From: Halomonas qaidamensis | GTDB lineage: Bacteria; Pseudomonadota; Gammaproteobacteria; Pseudomonadales; Halomonadaceae | Assembly: GCF_025917315.1 (NCBI RefSeq) | Contig: NZ_CP080627.1 | Span: forward strand, 992,001-1,056,000 | DNA length: 64,000 nt | Direction of reading: 5' to 3' | In this document: in pieces, positions 57,087 through 64,000 of the stretch | Layout of the letters: each line of letters starts with the position of its first letter | How positions within the stretch are numbered: the first letter of the stretch is position 1 | Notes under the pieces: generated by a model | Databases searched by the model: none | Seen by the model: the letters and a program-made list of their open reading frames with translations, nothing else | Told to the model about the DNA's origin: nothing | Program-made: the position numbers and the translations under genes

Positions 57087-58382
57087 ATGCCCACTATTAA
57101 TATGTCCGTTGTTGACCTGTCCACGTTTAAGAAGTCTGCGTTGGCGTTAGCCCTGGCGGCTGGCACCAGCATGGTGGCCAGCACTACCCATGCTAACGAA
57201 GTGGAAGTGCTGCACTGGTGGACCTCCGGCGGTGAAGCCCGGGCAGCTAATGTTCTTAAAGACTTAATGGAAGCCGAAGGCTATGGCTGGCAGGATTTTG
57301 CCGTGGCCGGTGGTGGGGGTGAAACCGCCATGACGGTACTTAAATCCCGAGCCATGTCCGGCAACCCGCCTTCCGCCGCGCAAATTAAAGGCCCTGAAAT
57401 TCAGGAGTGGGGCGAGCTTGGTTTGCTGGGGGATTTAGACGACGTCGCCACCGCTGAAGGTTGGAACGACCTACTGCCCGAGAGTGTTGCCGATATTATG
57501 CGCTACGACAGCCACTATGTTGCCGTACCCGCGAACGTTCACCGCGTTAACTGGCTGTGGGCAAATCCTGAAGTGTTAGAAGCGGCAGGTGTTGAAATGC
57601 CTACTACGCTTGAGGAGCTATTTACCGCAGGTGAAGCCATTCGCGAGGCTGGTTTTGTACCGCTAGCCCATGGTGGCCAAGCGTGGCAAGACGCCACGGT
57701 GTTTGAAAGTGTCGTGCTGGGTAGTCAAGGCGCCGAATTTTATCAGCAAGCGCTGGTGGAGCTAGACCCTGAAGCTCTTGGTGGAGAGCAGATGATCGCC
57801 GCGCTAGAAGATTTTAAGCGCCTGCGCGAGCTGATGGATGAGGGCATGTCCGGCCGCGATTGGAACATTGCCACCGCCATGGTGATTGAAGGTGTTGCAG
57901 GTTTTCAGCTAATGGGCGACTGGGCAAAAGGGGAGTTCACTGCCGCAGGTCTTACGGCCGGTGAAGACTATCTGTGCGCTGCAGCTCCCGGCACTGAAGA
58001 TGCGTTCACATTTAATATCGATAGCTTGGCTATGTTTCGTGTAACTGACGACGCCGAGCGCGATGCCCAGCAAACCCTGGCACGCTTAGTGTTAGAGCCG
58101 ACCTTCCAAGAAGCCTTTAACCTTGCCAAAGGCTCCATTCCTGCCCGCCCCGATCTAGATATGAGTGAGTTCGATAGCTGTGCCCAACAGTCGCTTGCTG
58201 ATTTCCAACGCACTGCTGATGAGGGTGGCCTGGTGCCCAGCATGGCTCACGGGATGGCGGTACGCGCGGATGTTCAGGGAGCGATCTTTGATGTCGTAAC
58301 TAACTACTTCAACGATACCACTATGCCTGCCGATGAAGCCGCCCAACGGTTGGTGAGTGCGGCTGAAACCGCCTCTTTTTAA
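57087..58382 (+). CDS. gtsA: Glucose-type ABC transporter substrate-binding protein
   Basis: 431-aa periplasmic sugar-binding protein (SBP family 1). The signal peptide ends at about residue 37 (T-T-H-A-N). The mature protein starts E-V-L-H-W-W-T-S-G-G-E-A-R-A-A, as in Pseudomonas GtsA/GltB. Two cysteines (near residues 292 and 362) may form a disulfide. RBS CAGGAG. A GC-rich hairpin immediately after the gene probably stabilises its mRNA and sets its level above the permeases. Confidence 0.9.
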   Translation: MPTINMSVVDLSTFKKSALALALAAGTSMVASTTHANEVEVLHWWTSGGEARAANVLKDLMEAEGYGWQDFAVAGGGGETAMTVLKSRAMSGNPPSAAQIKGPEIQEWGELGLLGDLDDVATAEGWNDLLPESVADIMRYDSHYVAVPANVHRVNWLWANPEVLEAAGVEMPTTLEELFTAGEAIREAGFVPLAHGGQAWQDATVFESVVLGSQGAEFYQQALVELDPEALGGEQMIAALEDFKRLRELMDEGMSGRDWNIATAMVIEGVAGFQLMGDWAKGEFTAAGLTAGEDYLCAAAPGTEDAFTFNIDSLAMFRVTDDAERDAQQTLARLVLEPTFQEAFNLAKGSIPARPDLDMSEFDSCAQQSLADFQRTADEGGLVPSMAHGMAVRADVQGAIFDVVTNYFNDTTMPADEAAQRLVSAAETASF

Positions 58383-58412
58383 GCCCCACGTACTTTTAAT
58401 AAGTGACGTAAC

Positions 58413-58435
58413 AGCGCCGCCGCAACGGCGGCGCT
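58413..58435 (+). promoter_or_regulatory. Intercistronic hairpin gtsA-gtsB
   Basis: AGCGCCGCCG-CAA-CGGCGGCGCT, perfect 10-bp stem, 3-nt loop, 30 nt after gtsA. No T-run. Fits an mRNA-stabilising or attenuating hairpin between binding protein and permease, as in malE-malF. Confidence 0.75.
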
Positions 58436-58462
58436 AGCGGCTGACTGGCGAGGAATTATCTC

Positions 58463-59377
58463 ATGAGCGAATCCACAACGCGTATACACGCGAGGCCAAC
58501 GGCGTCTGGCTGGCTGCAAGCCTGGCTACCCCGTTTGGTGCTTGCACCCTCTGTTGCGGTGTCTCTGTTTTTTGTTTACGGCTTTATGCTGTGGACTTTT
58601 GTGTTGTCGCTAACTAGCTCGCGCATGCTACCAAGCTACGACTTTGTTGGTTTTGGCCAGTATGCGCGGCTGATGGCCAATGAACGTTGGTGGGTAGCTT
58701 CTACCAACCTGATGCTGTTTGGCGTGCTGTTTATTGTGATCTGTTTGGTGATTGGCGCGCTACTGGCAATTTTGCTGGATCAAAAAATTCGCCAAGAGGG
58801 CGCGCTGCGTACCATTTATCTCTACCCCATGGCGCTGTCGTTTATCGTCACCGGGGTGGTGTGGAAGTGGCTGCTGAATCCCCAGCTGGGTATCCAGGCG
58901 ATGGTGCAAAGCTGGGGGTTTGAGTCATTTCGTTTTGATTGGATTGTTAACCCGGACATGGCCATCTACACCCTGGTAATTGCCGCGGTTTGGCAGGCAT
59001 CAGGGTTTGTGATGGCGCTCTTTTTGGCAGGGCTGCGCGGCATTGATGACAGTATCGTCAAAGCCGCTCAGTTAGATGGTGCCAGCTTGCCGCGCATCTA
59101 CTGGCGAGTAGTGATGCCTTGCCTGCGCCCAGTGGTGTTCAGCGCGGTGATGATTCTGGCCCATATTGCGATTAAGAGCTTTGATTTAGTGGTAGCGCTC
59201 ACCGGTGGCGGGCCTGGCTACGCCACTGACCTACCGGCCACCTTTATGTACACCCATGCCTTTAATCGTGCCCAGATTGGGCTTGGCTCTGCCAGCGCCA
59301 TGTTAATGCTCGGCGGTGTGCTGGCCATCCTGATTCCTTATCTTTATTCCGAATTAAGGAGCCGCAAACATGGCTAA
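58463..59377 (+). CDS. gtsB: ABC transporter permease, glucose-type
   Basis: 304-aa inner membrane permease of the MalF/UgpA class with about six hydrophobic helices. It has the EAA loop that contacts the ATPase (D-S-I-V-K-A-A-Q-L-D-G-A-S-L-P-R-I-Y). Paired with GtsC as heterodimeric channel. RBS is GAGGAA. The 3' end overlaps gtsC by 8 bp. Confidence 0.9.
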   Translation: MSESTTRIHARPTASGWLQAWLPRLVLAPSVAVSLFFVYGFMLWTFVLSLTSSRMLPSYDFVGFGQYARLMANERWWVASTNLMLFGVLFIVICLVIGALLAILLDQKIRQEGALRTIYLYPMALSFIVTGVVWKWLLNPQLGIQAMVQSWGFESFRFDWIVNPDMAIYTLVIAAVWQASGFVMALFLAGLRGIDDSIVKAAQLDGASLPRIYWRVVMPCLRPVVFSAVMILAHIAIKSFDLVVALTGGGPGYATDLPATFMYTHAFNRAQIGLGSASAMLMLGGVLAILIPYLYSELRSRKHG

Positions 59378-60248
59378 CGTGATTCGTCGGCAAACGCCTG
59401 CCGCACGGCTGTTGCGTGCTGTGCTTTATGGCGTACTTATCGTGGCGGGGCTGTTTTATATCCTGCCGCTGGTGGTCATGCTGATGACCTCTATCAAACC
59501 ATTGAGTGAAATCAGCGCGGGGACGCTCCTGTCGCTGCCACAAAACCCAACCCTTGAACCCTGGGCAAAGGCTTGGGGAGAAGCGTGTACCGGTATGCGC
59601 TGTGAAGGTGTCGGCGGTTATTTTTGGAACTCCTTTGCGATTGTGATTCCTGCGGTGTTGATCTCCACCACGGTCGGGGCGCTAAACGGCTATGCGTTGA
59701 CTAAATGGCGTTTTAAAGGCTCTGAGTTGGTCTTCGCCTTGATGCTATTTGGCTGCTTTATTCCGTTTCAGGTGGTGCTGCTACCCATGGCACAAACCCT
59801 GGGCTGGTTGGGGCTATCAAGCTCCCGTGCAGGGCTGATTTTGGTGCATGTGGTCTTTGGCATCGCCTTTACTACGCTGTTTTTTCGCAACTTCTATGTT
59901 GGTATTCCTAACGAACTGGTCTCGGCGGCGAAGCTGGATGGCGCGGGGTTCTTCCGCATTTTCTGGCGCATTTTATTGCCGGTTTCCGCGCCGATTATTG
60001 TGGTGTCGGTGATTTGGCAGTTCACCCAGATTTGGAACGACTTTCTGTTCGGCGTGGCGTTTTCTGCCCATAACACCCAGCCGGTGACGGTAGCGCTTAA
60101 CAATCTGGTGAATACGTCCACCGGTGTGCGTGAGTACAACGTCGATATGGCCGCCGCAATGATTGCAGCACTGCCAACGCTGGTGGTGTATGTGCTGGCC
60201 GGAAAGTATTTCGTGCGCGGGCTGACGGCAGGCTCCGTGAAAGGCTAA
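59370..60248 (+). CDS. gtsC: ABC transporter permease, glucose-type
   Basis: 292-aa second permease of the MalG/UgpE class, six hydrophobic helices. The EAA motif is N-E-L-V-S-A-A-K-L-D-G-A-G-F-F-R-I-F. The periplasmic loop near residues 65-80 carries two cysteines (A-C-T-G-M-R-C). A repetitive palindromic element lies between it and gtsD. Confidence 0.9.
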   Translation: MANVIRRQTPAARLLRAVLYGVLIVAGLFYILPLVVMLMTSIKPLSEISAGTLLSLPQNPTLEPWAKAWGEACTGMRCEGVGGYFWNSFAIVIPAVLISTTVGALNGYALTKWRFKGSELVFALMLFGCFIPFQVVLLPMAQTLGWLGLSSSRAGLILVHVVFGIAFTTLFFRNFYVGIPNELVSAAKLDGAGFFRIFWRILLPVSAPIIVVSVIWQFTQIWNDFLFGVAFSAHNTQPVTVALNNLVNTSTGVREYNVDMAAAMIAALPTLVVYVLAGKYFVRGLTAGSVKG

Positions 60249-60292
60249 TAACAACTAAGTGAATGGCAGCAACCATTTCTAGACGGTCAGAA

Positions 60293-60378
60293 GCAGCCCT
60301 CGGCGGGGGCGCTGTGAACCCATCCATGGGCGCTACTTTCGCCATCCATGGCGAAAGACCCCCGCTACGGGCGGCTTT
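60293..60378. repeat. REP-like palindromic element between gtsC and gtsD
   Basis: Two perfect hairpins with CC loops, CCCAT-CC-ATGGG (60319-60330) and CTTTCGCCAT-CC-ATGGCGAAAG (60336-60357), are bracketed by GCGGGGG (60303-60309) / CCCCCGC (60359-60365). The three-stem cruciform layout is that of intergenic REP/BIME-like repeats. Only one copy is in this window. Confidence 0.7.
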
Positions 60379-60432
60379 TGACCGATCCAACTAAGTGGAG
60401 TTTGTCAGTCGCTTTACAATGGGATTTTCATT

Positions 60433-61554
60433 ATGGCAGCGTTAGAAATTCACAACGTGCGCAAAGAGTTCGGCAGCGAGCGGGTGCTGAAAGATGTCAG
60501 TATTTCGATTGATTCCGGTGAATTCCTTATTTTGGTGGGGCCATCTGGCTGTGGTAAGTCCACGCTGATGAATGCCATCGCTGGGCTGGAGCCCGTGACG
60601 AGCGGTAATATCTATATCGACGGCGAAGACGTCACTTGGCGCACGCCCGCTGAACGGGATATTGCTATGGTGTTTCAGTCCTACGCGCTGTACCCGAGTA
60701 TGACCGTGCGGCAAAACATCAGCTTTGGCCTGGAAATGCGCAAGGTGCCCAAAGCCGAGCGTATCACTGCCGTAGAGCGCGTGGCCGATCTACTGCAAAT
60801 CTCCCACCTGTTGGAACGCAAGCCTGCCCAGCTTTCCGGTGGTCAGCGTCAGCGTGTGGCCATGGGGCGGGCGCTGGCCCGTGAACCCAAGGTGTATCTG
60901 TTTGATGAGCCGCTATCCAACCTGGATGCCAAGCTGCGGGTGGATATGCGCACCGAGATTAAAAAGCTCCACCAGCGCTTAGGCACCACGATTGTTTACG
61001 TCACTCACGACCAAGTTGAAGCAATGACCCTGGCCGACTGCATTGCGGTAATGCGCGATGGTCATATCTTACAGCTTGGCAGTCCCGATGAGGTGTATAA
61101 CAACCCGGTCGATATGTTCGTCGCAGGCTTTATGGGTTCACCGTCGATGAACTTTATTCGCGCGAGGCTTGAAGGGGCGGGAGATGGCTATGCATTGCGG
61201 ATTGCCACGCCTGACGAAGACGATGTCCTGCTACCATGGCCCTCTGAACGCAACGCAGCGGGACTCGTGGAACAGCTGAATAAGCCGATTATCCTCGGGC
61301 TGCGACCAGAACACTTCAGCGAAGAAGATGTGCGGCTAAGTGAGCAGGCGGAAGGGACGTTAATGGAGGCCAAGGTAAGCGTCGTTGAGCCGACCGGTGC
61401 CGATATTTTGCTACGCCTGCCGCTGGGTGAGCAGGAAATCACTGCCAGGGTAGGGCCTAAGTGCGCCATTGCACCCGGCGAACGCTTGTCGCTGCGCGTC
61501 GATATGGCTCGTGCTGTGCTATTTGATGCCGAGACTGAACAGCGTTTGGCGTAA
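60433..61554 (+). CDS. gtsD: ABC transporter ATPase, MalK/UgpC class
   Basis: 373-aa ATPase energising sugar import. Walker A G-P-S-G-C-G-K-S-T, signature L-S-G-G-Q-R-Q-R-V, Walker B V-Y-L-F-D-E-P, H-loop V-T-H-D. A C-terminal OB-type regulatory (TOBE) domain occupies about 240-370. Gene order binding protein-permease-permease-ATPase is the complete gtsABCD set. Such ATPases are sometimes shared by several sugar porters. Confidence 0.92.
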   Translation: MAALEIHNVRKEFGSERVLKDVSISIDSGEFLILVGPSGCGKSTLMNAIAGLEPVTSGNIYIDGEDVTWRTPAERDIAMVFQSYALYPSMTVRQNISFGLEMRKVPKAERITAVERVADLLQISHLLERKPAQLSGGQRQRVAMGRALAREPKVYLFDEPLSNLDAKLRVDMRTEIKKLHQRLGTTIVYVTHDQVEAMTLADCIAVMRDGHILQLGSPDEVYNNPVDMFVAGFMGSPSMNFIRARLEGAGDGYALRIATPDEDDVLLPWPSERNAAGLVEQLNKPIILGLRPEHFSEEDVRLSEQAEGTLMEAKVSVVEPTGADILLRLPLGEQEITARVGPKCAIAPGERLSLRVDMARAVLFDAETEQRLA

Positions 61555-61560
61555 CTGAAA

Positions 61561-61603
61561 CGCCCTCCCACAAAGGCATTCAGCATTACTTGATGGGAGG
61601 GTG
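61561..61603. terminator. Possible terminator between gtsD and ycjF
   Basis: CGCCCTCCCA pairs with TGGGAGGGTG (61594-61603), loop 23 nt. Between convergent genes. Poor T-run. Confidence 0.45.
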
Positions 61604-61622
61604 CTTAGCTTACGAAATGTGC

Positions 61623-62660
61623 TTACTTTTGAGGGCGCGTGGTGGGAGCGGCATCTTTATCGAGCCGTTTGATTTGCCGCCACAGATCTTGGCGGAGATC
61701 GGCCAGCTTGGGTTGTTCTTCATCGGTAAAGGCCACCGGGCGGCATAGGCGCTGGGCGCGTAGCCCTAAACGGGCGCTCAGTAGGCCTGTGGCCAAGCCT
61801 TGGCCCGCGCGGGTGGAAAGCCTACCTGCCAAATCCAGTGAAAGCATATCCATGCTGGCGTCAGTGGCGAGTTCACTGGCCCCGGCAAAGGCCATGTTAT
61901 GCAGCACATTACGGAAAAGCCTTAGTCGGCTGGCGTAACCAAGCTCAAGCCCGTAAAGACGGCAGAGCCTGTCGACCATGGCAAGGCTGCGCCAGGCCAC
62001 CAGAGCCATATCCACTAATGTAAGCGGGCTGATAGCCACCATAATGGCGGTTTCGCCGGACATACGGGTAATCAGGCGTTGGGCTTCACGGTCACGAGGT
62101 GCCAGTAGGTGGTAGCGCAGCAGTGTTTGTATCTCTTCACCGCTGTGGTGGGGCTGGCAGGCGCGTTGAAATGCCTGCCAATGAGGATCATCGTCGCCCA
62201 GTTTTAGCTGGCGCTTCAGCTGCTCTGCCATGGATTGGGCTTGCTTAGTAGAGCGCTGTGGCAGTTCGGCAAGGTCATGGCGTAATTGGTCGTGGCGCTT
62301 TAAGCGGCGCAGACGGCCAAGCTCTTTCAACAACGACAGACCACCTAAACCGATCAAGCTAATGCCAAACAGCTGCCAGGCCATGGACATCCACTGTGAC
62401 TGGGCAACGGCGTCTGGAATGCCGGTGGCCAGTTCTACGCTGCCCAAAGTGGCACCGCCGACCAGGGCAAACATCAGCCCCCAACGGCGCTTTCGGGGCG
62501 TGCTCAGGCTCGCTTCCGGAAGTGCTTTGACGTCTGCCTGGGTCGTCAGCGGCTGATGCGATTCAGTCGCGGCAAAACTTTCACGCTGACGCAACTGCTC
62601 AGGGCCAGGGACGGATGCTTCTTCTGTCTGGAAATCTCGGCGCGGCTGAGGGTTGCTCAT
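61623..62660 (-). CDS. ycjF: YcjF/TIGR01620 inner membrane protein
   Basis: 345-aa protein of the UPF0283/YcjF family. A hydrophilic N-terminus (1-60) precedes two transmembrane helices (about 62-82 and 92-112). A cytoplasmic DUF697 domain contains A-I-M-V-A-I-S-P-L-T-L-V-D-M-A and Y-G-L-E-L-G-Y-A-S-R. In E. coli ycjX-ycjF are co-transcribed and stress-induced. Here the ATGA overlap with ycjX shows the same. Function unknown. Confidence 0.9.
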   Translation of the reverse strand: MSNPQPRRDFQTEEASVPGPEQLRQRESFAATESHQPLTTQADVKALPEASLSTPRKRRWGLMFALVGGATLGSVELATGIPDAVAQSQWMSMAWQLFGISLIGLGGLSLLKELGRLRRLKRHDQLRHDLAELPQRSTKQAQSMAEQLKRQLKLGDDDPHWQAFQRACQPHHSGEEIQTLLRYHLLAPRDREAQRLITRMSGETAIMVAISPLTLVDMALVAWRSLAMVDRLCRLYGLELGYASRLRLFRNVLHNMAFAGASELATDASMDMLSLDLAGRLSTRAGQGLATGLLSARLGLRAQRLCRPVAFTDEEQPKLADLRQDLWRQIKRLDKDAAPTTRPQK

Positions 62661-64000
62661 ATCAGTTTATCTCCAATCAGCCAGTCGATAGCGGCGTCCA
62701 TACGGATGTGTGAAAGCGCTTCGCTGTCAACAGACATTGGGCGAAAGCTAGGAAAGTCGAAGCCCTGTTGCTGCCAAAAGTCGGGTTTTGGAAGGCGGTT
62801 GGGCACATCACCTGGGTAGACCAGCACATCTTCGCCTTCCAGGGTGGTGCCTTTTAGTGCGGGGGTGCGTTTACCTTCGTGGAGCACTTCACGGGCCTCA
62901 GTGGCGCGTATGGCTGCCAGTGACAATGCTTTCACCGGGATGTCGGCAAAACGCAGATCTTTAAGCGGTTCAGCAAGTAACGCCTCCAGCAGTTGCACAA
63001 CATGGGCGTGCTGATCGGGCGTCACGTGATCAGCTTTGGTGGCGGCAATGGCGAGGCGGTCAATCTTCGGTGCAAACAGGCGCGTCAGCAGGCTGCGCTT
63101 GCCGTAATCGAAGCTTTGCATCAGTTGGCGCAACGCACGGGAAAGGTCTTCAAAGCGTTCCGGCCCTGCATTAAGCGCACCAAGCACATCGACCAACACA
63201 ATCTGACGGTCGAAACGACGGAAATGGTCACGATAAAAGGGCCGCACCACTTGCTGTTGGTAGTAGCGAAAGCGTGCTGCCAAGGTGGCGTAAATACTAG
63301 TATCGGGTAGTGCTTCCAAGGTTTCTTTCGATGCATTTAATTCAGGTAGCGGGAAGAATTGCAGTACTGGCGCGCCATCTAGCTCGCCTGGAAGCAAAAA
63401 ACGTCCTGGCTGAAGATCTGAAAATCCTGCCTGTTTGGCCCGGCGAAGGCCTTGGGCATAGGCATCTGCGAGCGCTGCCAGTTTAGCTTCATCGGCCTCG
63501 GCGGCAGGGTCTAGTTGTTCCGCCTCCGCTAACCATTCGTTGAATAACACCTTCCGGTGCGGTCCTTCATGCAATGACTGCGCCTGGCACCAGCTGTAAA
63601 AGTCGTGCTGTAACAGAGGTAAATCCAGCAGCCACTCGCCTGGGTAGTCGAATAAGTCGAGGGTTAAGTGGGCAATATCTGGGGTGAACCAGCCTTGTTG
63701 GGCAGGGCGGTAACGCAGCTGTAAGCGCAGTTCACTGATGCCACGGGTGGGCTCTGGCCAGCGCGGTGGGGTGTCGCGCAGCGCCGCCATGCCAGGGTCA
63801 TAGGGGAAGCGTGGCACACCAAGGTCGGGTTGGTTAAGACGTTGTGCACCAAGCAAACGGCCCTCTCGGGCAGCAGGCAGTAAATCTAACTGAGCTTCCA
63901 CTCCCGCGTGGCGTAGCTGGTTAACTAACGATGTTAGAAACGCAGTTTTTCCTGCTTGAGACAGGCCCGTCACGGCCAGCCTTAATTGCCGGTCACGGCC
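62657..64000 (-). CDS. ycjX: YcjX-family P-loop NTPase, 5' end cut by window edge
   Basis: C-terminal 447 residues of a YcjX-family protein; the reading frame continues beyond the window. The P-loop is T-G-L-S-Q-A-G-K-T-A-F, preceded by R-D-R-Q-L-R-L-A-V. The family is a GTPase-like protein of unknown role; structure of a relative shows a G-protein fold. The motif L-D-L-F-D-Y-P-G-E-W follows the expected DxxG-like switch. Stop overlaps the ycjF start by 4 nt. Confidence 0.92.
   Translation of the reverse strand, partial: GRDRQLRLAVTGLSQAGKTAFLTSLVNQLRHAGVEAQLDLLPAAREGRLLGAQRLNQPDLGVPRFPYDPGMAALRDTPPRWPEPTRGISELRLQLRYRPAQQGWFTPDIAHLTLDLFDYPGEWLLDLPLLQHDFYSWCQAQSLHEGPHRKVLFNEWLAEAEQLDPAAEADEAKLAALADAYAQGLRRAKQAGFSDLQPGRFLLPGELDGAPVLQFFPLPELNASKETLEALPDTSIYATLAARFRYYQQQVVRPFYRDHFRRFDRQIVLVDVLGALNAGPERFEDLSRALRQLMQSFDYGKRSLLTRLFAPKIDRLAIAATKADHVTPDQHAHVVQLLEALLAEPLKDLRFADIPVKALSLAAIRATEAREVLHEGKRTPALKGTTLEGEDVLVYPGDVPNRLPKPDFWQQQGFDFPSFRPMSVDSEALSHIRMDAAIDWLIGDKLI

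Overview
The window reads as chromosomal DNA of a moderately halophilic gammaproteobacterium. The best guess is Halomonadaceae (Halomonas/Vreelandella). This is inferred from PomAB-type sodium-motor genes, acidic exported proteins, a Pseudomonas-like glucose uptake cluster and a gltX-tRNA-Ala-tRNA-Glu block; no search was run. Almost everything is ordinary core or metabolic sequence: there is no prophage, integrase, IS element or CRISPR array.

Layout. 1-3.3 kb: the 3' end of gluconokinase, a GntR-like LacI regulator, a MOSC protein and an EamA exporter. 3.6-7.9 kb: flagellar stator genes pomAB, an OsmC-type peroxidase, a PRC-barrel protein and an L,D-transpeptidase. 7.9-11.5 kb (minus strand): a tight four-gene run of CoA-type Nudix hydrolase, 2OG-Fe(II) oxygenase, PAS histidine kinase and FixJ-type regulator. 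11.6-13.6 kb: a second Nudix hydrolase, a small Nif3/YqfO-like protein and a fructosamine-kinase-like protein. 13.9-19.9 kb: a TolC / adaptor / RND efflux operon whose promoter carries an AcrR/TtgR-like operator; a matching TetR-family regulator sits 10 kb away at 24.1-24.7 kb. 20-29.7 kb: oleate hydratase, an OB-fold membrane protein, an alpha/beta hydrolase, an AstE/AspA-type deacylase, catalase with a clear OxyR motif upstream, dusA and a lipoprotein.

30-33.7 kb: an XRE regulator, gltX, tRNA-Ala(GGC), tRNA-Glu(UUC), a 420-bp gene-free stretch with origin-like DnaA-box features, and a 3-hydroxyisobutyrate-dehydrogenase-family gene. 33.9-47.5 kb: the TCA block, with gltA divergent from sdhCDAB, then sucA-sucB-lpd-sucC-sucD. 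SucB carries two lipoyl domains. Opposed sigma-70-like promoters are visible for gltA and sdhC. 47.5-53.7 kb: a membrane flippase-like protein plus GT4 glycosyltransferase pair, a ribbon-helix-helix regulator plus PHB-depolymerase-like esterase pair, and RNase II. 53.8-61.6 kb: a HAD phosphatase, then a GltR/GtrS two-component system next to a glucose-type ABC transporter (gtsABCD). 61.6-64 kb: ycjF and ycjX (cut by the window edge).

The two ends connect functionally: glucose import and sensing (gts, GltR/GtrS) on the right, gluconate phosphorylation and control (gntK/gntR) on the left. The most unusual items are the DnaA-box-rich intergenic region at 32.6-32.8 kb, the iterated operator-like repeats upstream of the RHH regulator and of sucA, the double-lipoyl SucB, and the unexplained Nudix/oxygenase/two-component run. 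I found no system that I can call clearly new.
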